DNA from: Plakobranchus ocellatus
Lineage: Eukaryota > Mollusca > Gastropoda > Plakobranchidae
Assembly (NCBI GenBank): GCA_019648995.1
Contig: BLXT01007365.1
Coordinates: 1,133,463-1,160,876, forward strand
Direction of reading: 5' to 3'
DNA: 27,414 bases
In this document: positions 1 through 12,500 of the stretch, one piece after another
Layout of the letters: every line of letters starts with the position of its first letter
How positions within the stretch are numbered: the first letter of the stretch is position 1
The notes under the pieces: generated by a model
Told to the model about the DNA's origin: nothing
The model's database searches: none
What the model saw: only the letters and a program-made list of their open reading frames with translations
Program-made: the position numbers and the translations under genes

Positions 1-461
1 AGAGTTAACCAGAGGTGGCAGTTGAGCTGTTGATAGGGAGGTTTATTTTGTGAAAGTGAGCCTCACTTTCATTCCATTTTCTATCAGTATAATGCAGTAA
101 CATTTTTGCACATTTTGAAGAAAAGAAAAAGTCGAGGAAAATCCTTGAAATGCAAAAGTAGCATCACTTTTACTTTCTTAGTCCAAAAAATTAATCAAGA
201 TTCCAACAATTACAAGTATGCAATTAAAACATGAAACTTTTTTTTTTTTTAATGCAGACTGTCTCAGTTTTTTATCTGTATGATCTCTTTAACTCTTGAC
301 CTGTTTTCCTCTATGTCTACTCATCCTGAATTTTTTTTAAAAATTTATATTCTTGTTTATAGCTGTTTCCAGACAAATGGTTTTCCAAAAATGTAAAAAT
401 GCAGCAATAATTTTATATAGTAAAGAATTTTACAACCACATGCACACTTCCCTTCACACAG
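1..461 (+). other. 3' part of an upstream intron
   Basis: No coding similarity is seen. The stretch is AT-rich, with a T run at about 239-250. It ends at the acceptor AG at 460-461 after a mixed C/T stretch. The open frame running through 353-461 joins exon 1 in frame but looks like intron by composition. An alternative longer exon cannot be fully excluded. Confidence 0.6.
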
Positions 462-566
462 GTCGACCAAATGAGTTGCCAGTGCCTTTCCATGGGCAAG
501 GACAATATTCACATCAGGTTAATCCTCTCATGCAAAAAACACCCATCCAAACCCCTGTCAACTCAG
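462..566 (+). CDS. SEC24A/B: SEC24 exon 1 of window (N-terminal arm)
   Basis: Codes for residues 1-35 and starts [19 protein letters not shown]. It is Gln/Pro-rich and expected to be disordered. The acceptor is CACACAG and the donor is CAG/GTAATT. It enters in phase 1 (the first glycine codon is split with an upstream exon) and leaves in phase 1. Low-complexity sequence gives little homology here; the call rests on phase continuity with exon 2 and on composition. This is the least certain exon together with exon 2. Confidence 0.75.
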
Positions 567-3500
567 GTAATTGAAATCACTTGATAGTGTGGGCTGAGTG
601 GTTATTTTGTCAATATGATTTCTTTTTTTCCCCCTCATTTGGCATATCCTTATAGTTCTTCTGAAATTATATCTTTCTCCTCACCTCCCTTCCTCCCTCT
701 CTCTCCTCTTCCTCCCCCCCTCTCTCTCTTTCTCTCTCCTCCTCCCCCCCCACCCCATCTTCTTTGCATGTCTATATGTGGGTGGAGGTGGAGGAGCGTA
801 GGGGACTCCAATTCATTTTAAAAGAACTCTTATTTTTTTATAGAGTAACAAAGATAAGTTCAACCCAATGCTTTGAGATGGTCAAACCAACTTTTTTTCA
901 GGGGGAAACAGTGTGCATTGATTTTTTTATTTTTCTACATTCAGATAACCTTGTATGCATTGTGAATGCCAACTTTTGATTTTTTTGTGCATTTTGAAAT
1001 AATATTTTAACTGTTTCATTAACTGCAAACAATTAAGACCTTGATGACTTCTGTCTTGCAAATGAACAAATGCTTAGCAAGTGAGACTTAGTTCTTATCA
1101 TTGGATATTATTATCAAAAGCATGCTAAGAATAAGTAGTAAAATATTTTTTAATTAAATTTATGAAAAAAAAAATTTTTTTGGAAGGAGTTTGTGATTTT
1201 GATGCAAATTTAAACTTCATGGCCTGAAGAAATGTGTAAGTAGCTTTAAAACCTGATGAAGTTGGTTAGTCCATCTCTTCATTTTTCATTTAAGTTTTTG
1301 TGGTTGAGAACTGGTACTAGAAAACACAAGTTAAAAGAAATTAGCCATTGACATTTCTTTAAAAAAGTATAATGTTAATTAACTTCAGTGCAAAGCTTAG
1401 ATATGGGTGTGGTAAGGTACCTATTTATAAATTGGAATGAGAGAAACATCAATTTTTTTTTTTTTTTACAGAAGTTTTTATACTTTTCTGTAGATGCTGC
1501 TATTGTTTACATTGAACAAGGTACCTACTTATAAATTGGAATGAGAGAAACATCCATTTTTTTTTTTTACAGAAGTCTTTTTTACTTTTCTGTAGATGCT
1601 GCTATTGTTTACATTGAACACTTAGACCATATAATTAGTTGGAGGTTTTTTTGGGGTTTTTTTTAGGCAAGCAAATAGGCTGTTTTTTCTTTTTTCTTCC
1701 TTTAAGAAAGGATATAATTTTTTTTTTTTTAACTATGATTTATCTTATAATTTTCTTATTTCAGAACCTCCATCAGAAAAATCATCTAGAGGACCGTCAC
1801 CTGTGTCTGGTTCTACAATAGACGCTCTAGAGGGACAGTTTACTCCCGGCCATGGTAGTTTGGGATTAAATAAAAACATTTTTTGTTGCATCATAGTTAC
1901 ATAAACCTAGTTAATATTGATAGTAAAGAGCAAAGTTATTTTTCTGATTCTTTTTTCGCCAGGAGTATGGAATGCTGCAATAACAGACTGACAGCAGTAT
2001 TTCATACCACCTTTAATTTGTGCTCATAAGTTATTTGAGATTTTTTTTTCATAGCCATGTGTTTTCCCCTTTTGTGCTTAAGCTCTTATCTAGATCTAAT
2101 TTAAGCTTACGTAGCCAAATATAGATCTAAACTAGACTTTAGATTGCTGGGATAAATCTAGATCTTGTTTTTAACCTAGTTCTACTTTTAGACCTGATAT
2201 CTAGTCGAGATTCCAAACTGCTTATAAATTAGTTCACATATATACACAACACACATACATGTCTGTGCTTAAGGCAAGAATCACACTAAACAACAAAAAT
2301 GACAGTGTTTTTGCTAGTTAAGACATGACTAGAAAGTTTCCAAAGAATATCATCATTATAATCTACAAGTTGACTTGATGGAAATTATGTATTTTAACAC
2401 TTAACACTTTTTAAGGAGGACATCTACAGCATGCAGGTACCCACTCTGATGCTGTACATGGTAAAAGTGCAGTGAAACAGGGTCAAAGACGTTTTATTTT
2501 ATTCATACAAGAGATACTTATCTTCATACTTTGTAACAGCCTGGCATAAATTTTCTCAACTCACTTATCACTATGCTTTTGACTGTAAGGTGCCTGTTGT
2601 TGACTTTCTTTCCTCAGGAGCACCATCGCCGCAGTTCCCTTTAAATCGAGGTAGTCCCTTGTCTGGAAGCCCGGTTCCATCTACTCCACCTTCAGGAACT
2701 CCTCCAAGAGTGACACAGCCATCACAGCATGGCTCACACACTGCTCCATCAAGATTTGTTGGTCAGCCTCATTCAGTGCAGCCCCAGATGCCAGGGGCAC
2801 TTAACCAGGGTAATCCTTCAGCAGCTGCGCATGCAGGAGTGCAGCAGCCGCAACGTTTTGGGCCTCCCCCTCCTATGAATGCCTCAAACACCAATCAAGC
2901 TTCTGCTATTCAACCACCACCAAGTATGGTGACTGGAAGCACTCAGCAGACTTTTCCTGGAGTTCGTGCTCCACAGTTATATTCTAGTTCTCAAGGAGTT
3001 CCTCCTCGCCCAGCTTCAAGTAACCCAGGGTATCCTCCAGCCCCAGCCTCAAGTTCAAGGTTTCCAGTTACCTCCAGCGTTCCTGGGTTTCCACCAACTT
3101 CGAATTCAACCATGCGTCCCCCAGCTCCAGGCCTTTCAGGTTTTCCCCCAACCTCAAATTCAATGATGGGACCTCCAACATCAAGCCTTTCAAATTTTCC
3201 CCCAACTTCAAATTCAATGGTGCGTCCTCCAACTTCAAGCACGCCAGGTTTTCCCCCAACTTCAAATTCAATGATGCGTCCTCCAACTTCAAGCACGACA
3301 GGTTTTCCCCCAACTTCAAATTCAATGATGCGTCCTCCAACTTCAAACAATTCAGGTTTCCCCCCAACTTCAAACAGTTTGGGGTCATCCCAAGTATCGA
3401 GCACACCTGGGTTTCATCCAGCTTCAAGCCCAGCCCCCACAATGCCAAGATTTCCCCTGCCTCCCTCAGCTTCTCAAGGATTCCCTCCCCCTCCTGCATC

Positions 3501-6500
3501 ATCCGGTCAAGGTTACCCAACTTCCCTTTCTTCAAATGCTCAACGGTACCCCCCACCACCAACATTGAGTCAGTCTGGATATCCTCGCCCTCCTACTACC
3601 GGTGGTGGCAGCTTTCCACCTCCTCCTACTCCTGGAACTGTCAATTACCCTCCTGCCCCATCAGTAAATGCTGGCAACCTTCCTCCCCCTCCTAATCCTA
3701 ATATTTCAGGCTTACCTCCTCCCCCTCAAGGGCAAGGCCCGTTTCCTCCTCAGTCCATTGGTCAGATGGGTTCAGGTCCTCAAGGGTTATCACAAGGAGC
3801 CATGGTAAGATAATAAAATTATGCATAACTTTGGCAGGTTCATCTTCATCCATTTAACATCTTCCTTTTCAAAAATTTTGTATAGATGTTCTATGAAAAT
3901 TACTAATCAACACACTAAATACACAATATTGCAAATCTCTAGTCTTCCTTCAATCTTAAGTTAGATTTTAATCCAGACTCGTATCGATTTGTACACCAAA
4001 AAAAAAATTGAATCTTAAATCTGTAACCAGTTGCCTTTTTTTTTTTAATTTATTCAAGCACAATTTTTTTTTCAATAATTATCTTTTTAAAAAAATGTTT
4101 TAAATGAAACACAGAGCAATAGCACATCTAAACCTCATAGCATTCACAAAAGTTTGTGCTGGGCACTTGTGCAGAATAGGTGCAGCTTATGTATCTCCTC
4201 AAATCTCGTAACCATATTTCCATATCCTCACTATTGACTGAACGACTTTATCACCGAAATTGGTGTTTTGGAAGAGCTTTGTAAGATTTCAATTTTATTA
4301 CCTATTAGTGTAGCTTTGAGATTTTGTACAAAAGCAGACTTGTAAAGTGAAATGCTCAGGTTGTTATTGCTCCTAACACTTTTTAACTTTTTAGAAATGA
4401 ACTTCTCTCCAGAAAAGTTGACATTTTGGTTTGCAAACTTTCTTGTAATGTTGGGGGGAAATCTGATGCTCTTTTCTCGAAGCAAGTGATCAATATGATC
4501 ATTTATGCTTTCTTTAAATTAAAATGATAGTTGTGATTTGGGACTGGCTATTAAAGAAACTGATTTGTATTGTGACTCATTCAAATTTTTCTTTTCTTTG
4601 TTTCTTTTTTTTTTTGTGTGTGTGTCTTTTTATTCTGTATATGTTTTTCCTTAAACTACATCTTGCGTGATTATAGAGAATTATGTTGACTAAAGCAAAC
4701 AAATTGTATGTAGTAGGAGACTGGGCTCAATTTTTTTTCCCTCAAAGGGATAAATATACCTTTTTATACTGGATAGTTGGATATGCTTCCCTAAGCTACT
4801 ATGCATTGAAAAGTTGCCAATTTCTTTTTTCAAAAGTCGTTTTGAAAAAAAAAAAAAGCACCTGAGAGTATCATAAAATAATTAATAAGTTGAAAAATCT
4901 TATGTGAGATTTAGCTTTTACTAGTCAGATGGGTTAAAAGTAGAGTGTGAAATGCTCAGGGGAAATAAGGGTGCTGTTCTTTTCAAAGTTATTAGATTAA
5001 TAATTAGAAATGGCCATTTTCTTGTCATTGGTGGTTTTTGTGTACTTGCAAACAGTCTTAGGTGTGTCAAAAAAATTAATTCAGGAATTTTATTATCAAG
5101 GAATATAAATTGCTCAGCCTTTACTGAGACATCTATCTTTCAGAAAGAAACAAAAAAATACAAAAAAAAATGCTCTCACCCATGTATTGCCTTTCTTAGC
5201 TATTGTTTTTAATGAGATTTTTTATAAGCCTCCTAAAAGCGGTTCAAAGAGTAGTGTAATTTTTAAGGGAAAATCTTCCCTATCAGTGTATCAGTTCATT
5301 CAAATTTTTAAAATGAAACGTGTACACTTCTTTTTCTTCAAACCACCTAGGTTGCCCAGAACAGTTTTGAAGAAATTAAAGTAGCAATTACATATAGAAA
5401 TGAAACAAACTTGATAAGTCACAGAACAATAAAATCAAGGTTTTTCTACTTTTTTAAATATTGCCATAAATTTGCGTATCTACTTACATCTCTTTGTGTC
5501 TTAATGGTAACTCAAGGAGGGGGGGACAATTTTGTGGCATTTACATATGAGAACATGGACTTCCATTCTCTTCTTTACAGCCTCCAGTCTCTTCTCAGGG
5601 TACTTTCGGCAAGTATCCAACGCCCCAATATATGCAGCCGACTTCTCAACCGATGGGCCCTGCAGCATACCCCAATAGTATAAACAATATGACACAAAAC
5701 ATGGGCCAAATGGGAATTCAGGTAAAGAAAAAATTTTTTTTTCTTTTAGACAAATGATCAATTTCATATCTTAAATTAAATTGTGTAGATTGTCCTTCTC
5801 TTGTTTTTAATTTTTGCCTACATTTTTATCTGTTTTTCTTTTCTTTTTTTTTTTTTGGAGGATTCTAAATCACAGTATTTAAGAGTAAAATTGGATTAAA
5901 ATGATGTATTAGTAAAAACTTTAGTTAGTGTGTGTGTCTTCCTCAATTTGATATTTTTAACAAGCATGGCATCAATAACCACTCATGTCTATTCTTTGTC
6001 AATAGTCACTCTTTTTTTTACCAGTATTTAAGCTTTACTTCTATATTTTGCAAACTTCACACACAGGATTCACAACGATCAATCAATCTTCTTAATGAGA
6101 GGCATTTGATCAGTCCAGAGGGTATTGAGACGGCAAAACCTACACTGCCTCATGACTATAAAAAGGTTAATTGCAGTCCTGAGTAAGTACACAGATGCAA
6201 TAGTTAAATATCTTAAATATCTTGAGTAGAGAATTTCAGATTCAAAAAGAATATCCTTTATTATTAAAAATTTAAAGTTAAGCTTACAATTTGACCAGCC
6301 GCTTTCTTGAAAAGTAAGAGGGAAATTCAATATATATCCTTACAATTTGAACAGCATTTTCTTGAAAGTAAGAGGGAAATCCAATAAGTTAAGCTTACAA
6401 TTTGAACACCATTTCCTTGAATAAGTAAGAGGCAAATTCATTGCTTTCAAGCATGCTTGAAATTTAGCATGTGTTCATAAACTGCGTCAATATGAATGTA

Positions 6501-9500
6501 TGAATAATGCTGCTACCTTGATTGTCAATGTACTTCTAAAATTAATTTTGGTCTAGATCTAAACCTGGATAGCTTTCCTTAAAATTAGATCTAGTTAAGA
6601 CTAATATAAGGCAGAGATTTCTAAGTAGTTTGAGAGCATTTTTCCTTTTTTTTTTTTCAAGGCTTTATAGAATGATACAGCTGGAGGAGGAATTGTAAAT
6701 TTAAATTAGAAAGCTCCGCCTGCGATATGGAATGGAAACCACAAATTCTCTTCTTAAAATAGGAAATTATGATTTATAGGGATATTGAGATAATCTTTGC
6801 ACCCAAGCTTCTTTTGTATTATAGACTGTGTTTCTTCCAAGGTTTAAGGCAAAATGAATTGATTGTTTAACTTCTGCTATACATCACCAAGGCTTCTTGT
6901 TACATGAATTTCTATAGAATGTGAACCATCCATCATTTGTGAAGTAAAAAGGATTTTCAAATAACTAATAATTCAAAGAGCATAAAAATGGCAGCAAGTC
7001 TCCCCCTTCCTCTTGAAACATGTCAATTTTTTTTTGTTTCCACAGCATTTTCCGTTGTACCCTCAATGCAATACCCCAGACGTCCTCTTTGCTCAACAAA
7101 GCTCGCTTGCCTCTTGGCATTTTGATCCATCCTTTTAAAGATTTATCAGTAAGTGTATCTGGGGTTACTGTGCATTAACTAGTCTAACAAGCAGTTGATT
7201 AAATTACCCCCCAAATCCTATCAGACATTCCATAATGTCTTTCTTATCTTTGGAAACTAATCCTGATTAAGAAAAAGAGTGGTTCATCCATTTGCTCTAA
7301 TGTTTTGGGTGGTTTTTTTTAAAAGGGTTGTATTTACTATGGCAACATAAATGGAAATTTCCCTGTGACTTCTTTACCTTGACCTCAGGACAAACTGGCA
7401 TGTTTGTGTCTGCCAAATGACCAGTGCATTTGAATGTCAAATTTAGTATTATTTTGCTATTTCATAACTTTCGTTTTCTTTATGCTATCGCCAGCACTCA
7501 TTTTGTTTAATTTTTTTTCATTTGAAGTAAAACAAGGGGACCCGAGGGGGAAAAAAAAGGATAAAAAGCCAATGACACCCACTAATGATATTCTGATTCT
7601 GCTATTTGTTTATTCATCCATTTTTTTTTTTTATATATCACTTATTGCTCTAGGAAGAAACAGAAAGAGTAAGTTGACAGAAAGCATGACTGTCTTATCT
7701 TTTTAGGAGGCTATGGTTTCGGTCTCTGAAAAAATTCTTCTTGCTCTTGCTTGGAACAAAATGCTGGACTCTTGTTTCACATTCATGGTTATGGTGCTGG
7801 TTTTCACCTTAGGTTGACTCGAAACATAAAGAACTCCTAACCTCATCAGACATTCCATGATTTTGAGCCCACATTTTCCAAGAGTCTTCTTTCAGCCAAT
7901 TGTGTTTTCATGTTCTTTTTTTTTTCTAATCACTTTGCGCAAGGATTGATAAGCAAGTTTAGCTGAAAAGTTCTGTGTCATGAAAATAGAAATGTCACAG
8001 ATGAAATGGAGAAATTAATCTATTTATAGCCCCCTAGCAAAACACATATGCAGGCTGGGCAAGTTAGAGATGTAGGGCAATATGATAACAAATAATTCTT
8101 GGCTTTCTCATCTTCAGAAATTTGATTTAAAATACATGTCAGATCGCCCAAAGCATTCAAAAGTTTACAGTAAGCTTATTGAAGTGGATTTAGTATCATA
8201 ATAAAAGAAAATCTGTGGAATCAGGCTGGAATTAGATTTAGAATGGCTTTTATAAATGGCTGACTGCCCTTTTTTAAGGATAGATGTCACTTTTAGAGAG
8301 CTAACGTGAAATCTTCTATCAACAAGTGATGTAAGGAATAAAAGCAAAAAAATTTTAGAAACCAATATCATCTCATTGTATGTTGCTCTAATAGAGATTT
8401 TTCTAATGTCTGTTAAAAAAAAACCAGCCAAGTTATGAATTATATATGATCTTTTCTGTCGAAAGAGTTGTATGATAGCCTACTATGCTTCTTAGTCCTG
8501 CAGTTTTTCCCCAAGGTTCGTGTGGCTAAAAAAATATAAATTTTGAAGTTCTGAATCTGTTTTTATAGCTGCCCAAAAACATCGGCAGATTTTTCCCTGA
8601 AGCTTTGCCTTTCGCAAGAACAACAAATCTTACTCTTTTCTATTTCGTTCACATTCTCTTTTTTTATGCATAAAAAAAGGATAAATTTTCAAATTATGTC
8701 TCTTTAGGCTTATGCTAATGTCATATATGCAGACCTGCCAACCATCCCGCAAATTGCAGGATAATCCCGTAAAATGAGTGTCTGTCCTGCAATCTTGCAT
8801 TTGAAAGAAATGTCCTGCAATTCATCTTTGGTTAGGGACAAAATTTTATCCCGATTTTTGCTTTTCTCATTTATATCGCTCTTCCGCCAATAAAGATACT
8901 GTCCATCTAGTTCCTGTTTTCATTTTCCGGGCATTCAGTATTTATATCGAAATACCTAATATTATTACTGTTTCACTATAGTTCTCTCTTTTTATCGATA
9001 TAAACTTGTGAAAAAAAAATAAATCATGCGCCAGTATCATTTCTGTTAACAGTATCTATATATTAGGTCTAACAGTAACAGTTCTTTATTTCATTTTTTC
9101 CCTGATCGTCGATGTGAAAGTAGCGCTACTATGTAGAAGTCCTTTGGTTATTCGTTACGGTTAATTATTTATGTGAGTTGCATCCACATGCTTTTGGAAG
9201 TGTTATTAACAGTTACAACATAAGTGAAGAAGAGCTAGACCTGTAGAACTTTCTGTGTGAATAGTCTAGAGTTAATTTTGAACTCGATACTTTGTGGGGT
9301 TTTTTCATGAAGTTGTATAATTTCTGGAACCGCACATTAGGTCTAGATTGGGATAGATATCTTTTAAAGATCGAAGTCTATTAAATCTCTCAATTGTGAT
9401 ATTTATATTAAAGCTACAAACCTTTGATAGTCATAATTTCATTTTTGTGATAGATAGGCTTTAAGAGTAGATCTAGATGCACCTCAATCTAGATACAGAT

Positions 9501-12500
9501 CCATATCATGAATGAAGTTTTTGACTCAGTGAAGTCTTGGCGAATTTATAAAAATATTTAGGTTTAGAACAGTATAGGGGATGGAATGTTCACACAGAAG
9601 ACTTTCTTTTCGTAAATATTAGGCCTGGATTTAAATACTATCCTATGATTGGCCTTTAATATTTCATCAAATTTCAAACAGTTACACCAAATACAATGGT
9701 TTATGTTTTTCAAGTTTATATAAAGGATGTCTTATTTTATATTGGCCTTCTCACCACCCTTCCTAATTATTTAATGAGAAAATCCTGATATTTACTGTCA
9801 AAAATTTTATCTAGATCTATTGTTGGCATAAAAAAATATTGTATTTTGTTGGTCAAAATATAAAACAAGGCAGATTTATACTTCATCATATTTCACTGGT
9901 TTACATAAAGACGCTTTCAAATAGCCAAGCGTAAACATCAAGGACAGCCAAAGCGTTTTAAAAATGTTTTAAAGGATTAGCCTGGCCAAAGTTGTAATTT
10001 AAAAAAAAAAAACCCACAAAAATCTGTCATTAAAATAAGGATAAAGAACACTTCATTGTTAATAGTGAATAGAACAAATCCATATATATGGATACAAGTC
10101 ATTATTACAACAGAGAAAATGAAAAGCAAGAGAGGCACTTGCTGGATAGATCACCTCATGGATTATGATCACAGACAAAATGTTGGACACATTTTCAATC
10201 ATCCAAGTGCATCAAACCACTTTTTTCGTACACTAGCATGGCTTCAAATTGTCTGGCTACCTACTGGAAGAGATTTGTATCCTACCAGCTTGAACATCAG
10301 GAATTGTGACTGCCTCATCATAACAGCTTCTTCCTGCACCACCATCACTTGCTGGCTGTTTACACATAACCAGTTCTGTATCTTGCCACTGTTATTATGG
10401 CATCAAACCAGTTAGCTCTGACAGTTGCTTATTCTGGATTAATGTATTCACTGAATTGATTGATCCTAGAAAAGGGATTGTTCTGCGATTCGATAGTTTA
10501 CGTTTGATTATCCAGTTTTAGGAGGTTTGTTTAATGAGCTGTATGATCTGGTTACATTTGAATCTTCAAACTTAAAGTTGTTTGAGAAGCACTAAAATGC
10601 TGTCTGTTTTGTTTTTTTTGTCCCCCTGAAAAGTGTCCTTTGTGCCTAAAAATGGACCATGGTGTCCCTGAAATCGCATTTTTTAGGTTGGCAGGTCTTT
10701 GTTTTATCTTCCTTTCGAATGCTTATTGAACACATGTAAATACATTTTGCATCATACAAATATATCTGTACCCAATTTTTTTTCTGTTACAAATCTCACA
10801 GAATGAAATTTCAAGCGTTTTAGATTATTTAAAATGTTCAAAGTGCAAGTGCAACTAATTTGACTTGGTTTAAAAAAAAATATTATGACTTTTGATTTTC
10901 TTGTTCGGTTTTGTAATTATTTTTTTCCACTTGATTACATTAGGCAGTGCACACGGCTTTTATTTATATATATATTATAAACTTTAAAGGCTTTCATATG
11001 TTAAACCTATCTTTAGGCTCATTATATGAATAATTAAACTTTAGTTGGTTTCTTTACTTTTTGCAATTGCAAGTGGAACCCCACATTGAGACAAATTTTG
11101 AGGTAAAACCTGAAATTTAGAGGTTAAATTGAAATTTTGAAATAATTAAGTCTCTCTGGTTGGTTTTTTTTTTTTTTTTTTTGATATTTCTAATATTACA
11201 AGATTTTATTTTTACTTTAGTAGGTTTACGAATTTTTACTGACTGATGTTTTATTTTGGCCACAATAATTAGGGCACCACATAGCTTATAAAAAAATATA
11301 ACAAGCAATACTAGCCTAACTGTANNNNNNNNNNNNNNNNNNNNNNNNNNNNNNNNNNNNNNNNNNNNNNNNNNNNNNNNNNNNNNNNNNNNNNNNNNNN
11401 NNNNNNNNNNNNNNNNNNNNNNNNNNNNNNNNNNNNNNNNNNNNNNNNNNNNNNNNNNNNNNNNNNNNNNNNNNNNNNNNNNNNNNNNNNNNNNNNNNNN
11501 NNNNNNNNNNNNNNNNNNNNNNNNNNNNNNNNNNNNNNNNNNNNNNNNNNNNNNNTAAAACCTGAAATTTAGAGGTTAAATTGAAATTTTTGAAATAAAG
11601 TCTCTCTGGTTGTTTTTTTTTTTTTGTTTTTTGTTTGTTTTTTTGATATTTCTAATACTACAAGATTTTATTTTTACTTTAGTAGGTTTACGAATTTTTA
11701 CTGACTGTGATGTTTTATTTTGGCCTCAAGAATTAGGGCACCACATAGCTTATAAAAAAATATAACAAGCAATACTAGCTTAACTGTAAAATTAGAAAAT
11801 ATAATTCAAAATTTTATCGCATTCACAAATTTGTCCACAGCAACTCCCTGTGATACAGTCGAGTGTGATAGTGAGATGTCGATCATGTAGGACATATATC
11901 AACCCATTTGTTGTTTTTGTTGATCAACGCCGATGGAAGTGCAATTTGTGTTTTAGAGTCAATGATTGTAAGTTGATACTCTTTGGTTTCTTAGATTCCT
12001 GGTTTTTTTTTTTATTAAATTCAGTTTTTTTAAGTTTTTTTTTTTTTCAAAGATATCAATTCAGTTTTATATGTTTAATTTTTCAGCATTTCATTCTTAG
12101 CTCGTATTATTCACCTTTCAAAAATAGAAGCAATGAATGGTTTATAGACGTTGGATTTATGTAGTAAAAAAGACATGAAGTTTATCTCACAAGGTGAAAT
12201 TGCAATTTTGTATCATGATCTCCTGAAGTACTCAGTTGATTCATTATATGTTGAATATATCGGATTTTTTAAATCTTTTGGTCTTGAAATCTAAAATCAG
12301 AGCTTCAATTTGTCCAAATGTCAAAAGAAAAGATGTTTCTTTTAATTTTAGCATGGGTTTTTAATATGAATATTTGAAGCCATTGTAAATAATCCAAAAA
12401 AAAAAAATCCCAAAAATTTGCTCTAATGGCATGGCATCTATCCTTTTCTATAGTGCCAGATGAGTTTTCATTTGACCCTGTGTCAAAGACATACGGAGAT

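Larger units (their letters stand above)
567..1764 (+). other. Intron 1
   Basis: 1198 bases. It contains the 68-nt pure pyrimidine run and the 104-bp tandem duplication listed separately, and otherwise T-rich intronic sequence. The branch and acceptor region ends TTCTTATTTCAG. Short open frames here have no recognisable content. Confidence 0.75.
7149..11840 (+). other. Intron 6, longest intron, with transposon-like segment and assembly gap
   Basis: 4692 bases as assembled. It holds an inverted-repeat-bounded segment (8731-10698) and an N gap (11325-11555) flanked by a duplicated stretch. The true length may be about 450 bases shorter if the duplication is an assembly artefact. From 7149 to 8730 and from 10699 to 11103 I see only AT-rich sequence. 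The acceptor is TTGTCCACAG. Confidence 0.75.

Noticed and set aside
353-461. Exon 1 extended upstream to 353
   Set aside because: The frame is open but the composition is intron-like and an acceptor CACACAG precedes 462. The open frame shows no Pro/Gln-rich arm composition. Not excluded completely.
615-821. Pro/Ser-rich open frame at 615-821
   Set aside because: It is a translation of the CT-rich simple repeat and shares no splice phase with the gene.
2590-2617. Start of a protein at 2590, just before exon 3
   Set aside because: The codon there is GTG, and TTTCCTCAG at 2609-2617 is an acceptor. The phase fits exon 2, so 2590-2617 is intron.
2991-3565. Two overlapping minus-strand open frames of 137 and 165 codons
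   Set aside because: They are antisense shadows of the 54-bp coding minisatellite: an in-frame repeat with no stop on the opposite strand stays open. The sense strand has clear SEC24-arm continuity and splice sites.
10056-10415. A 119-codon gene in intron 6
   Set aside because: No recognisable domain, no splice support, and it lies within a transposon-like segment. Kept only as a finding about composition.
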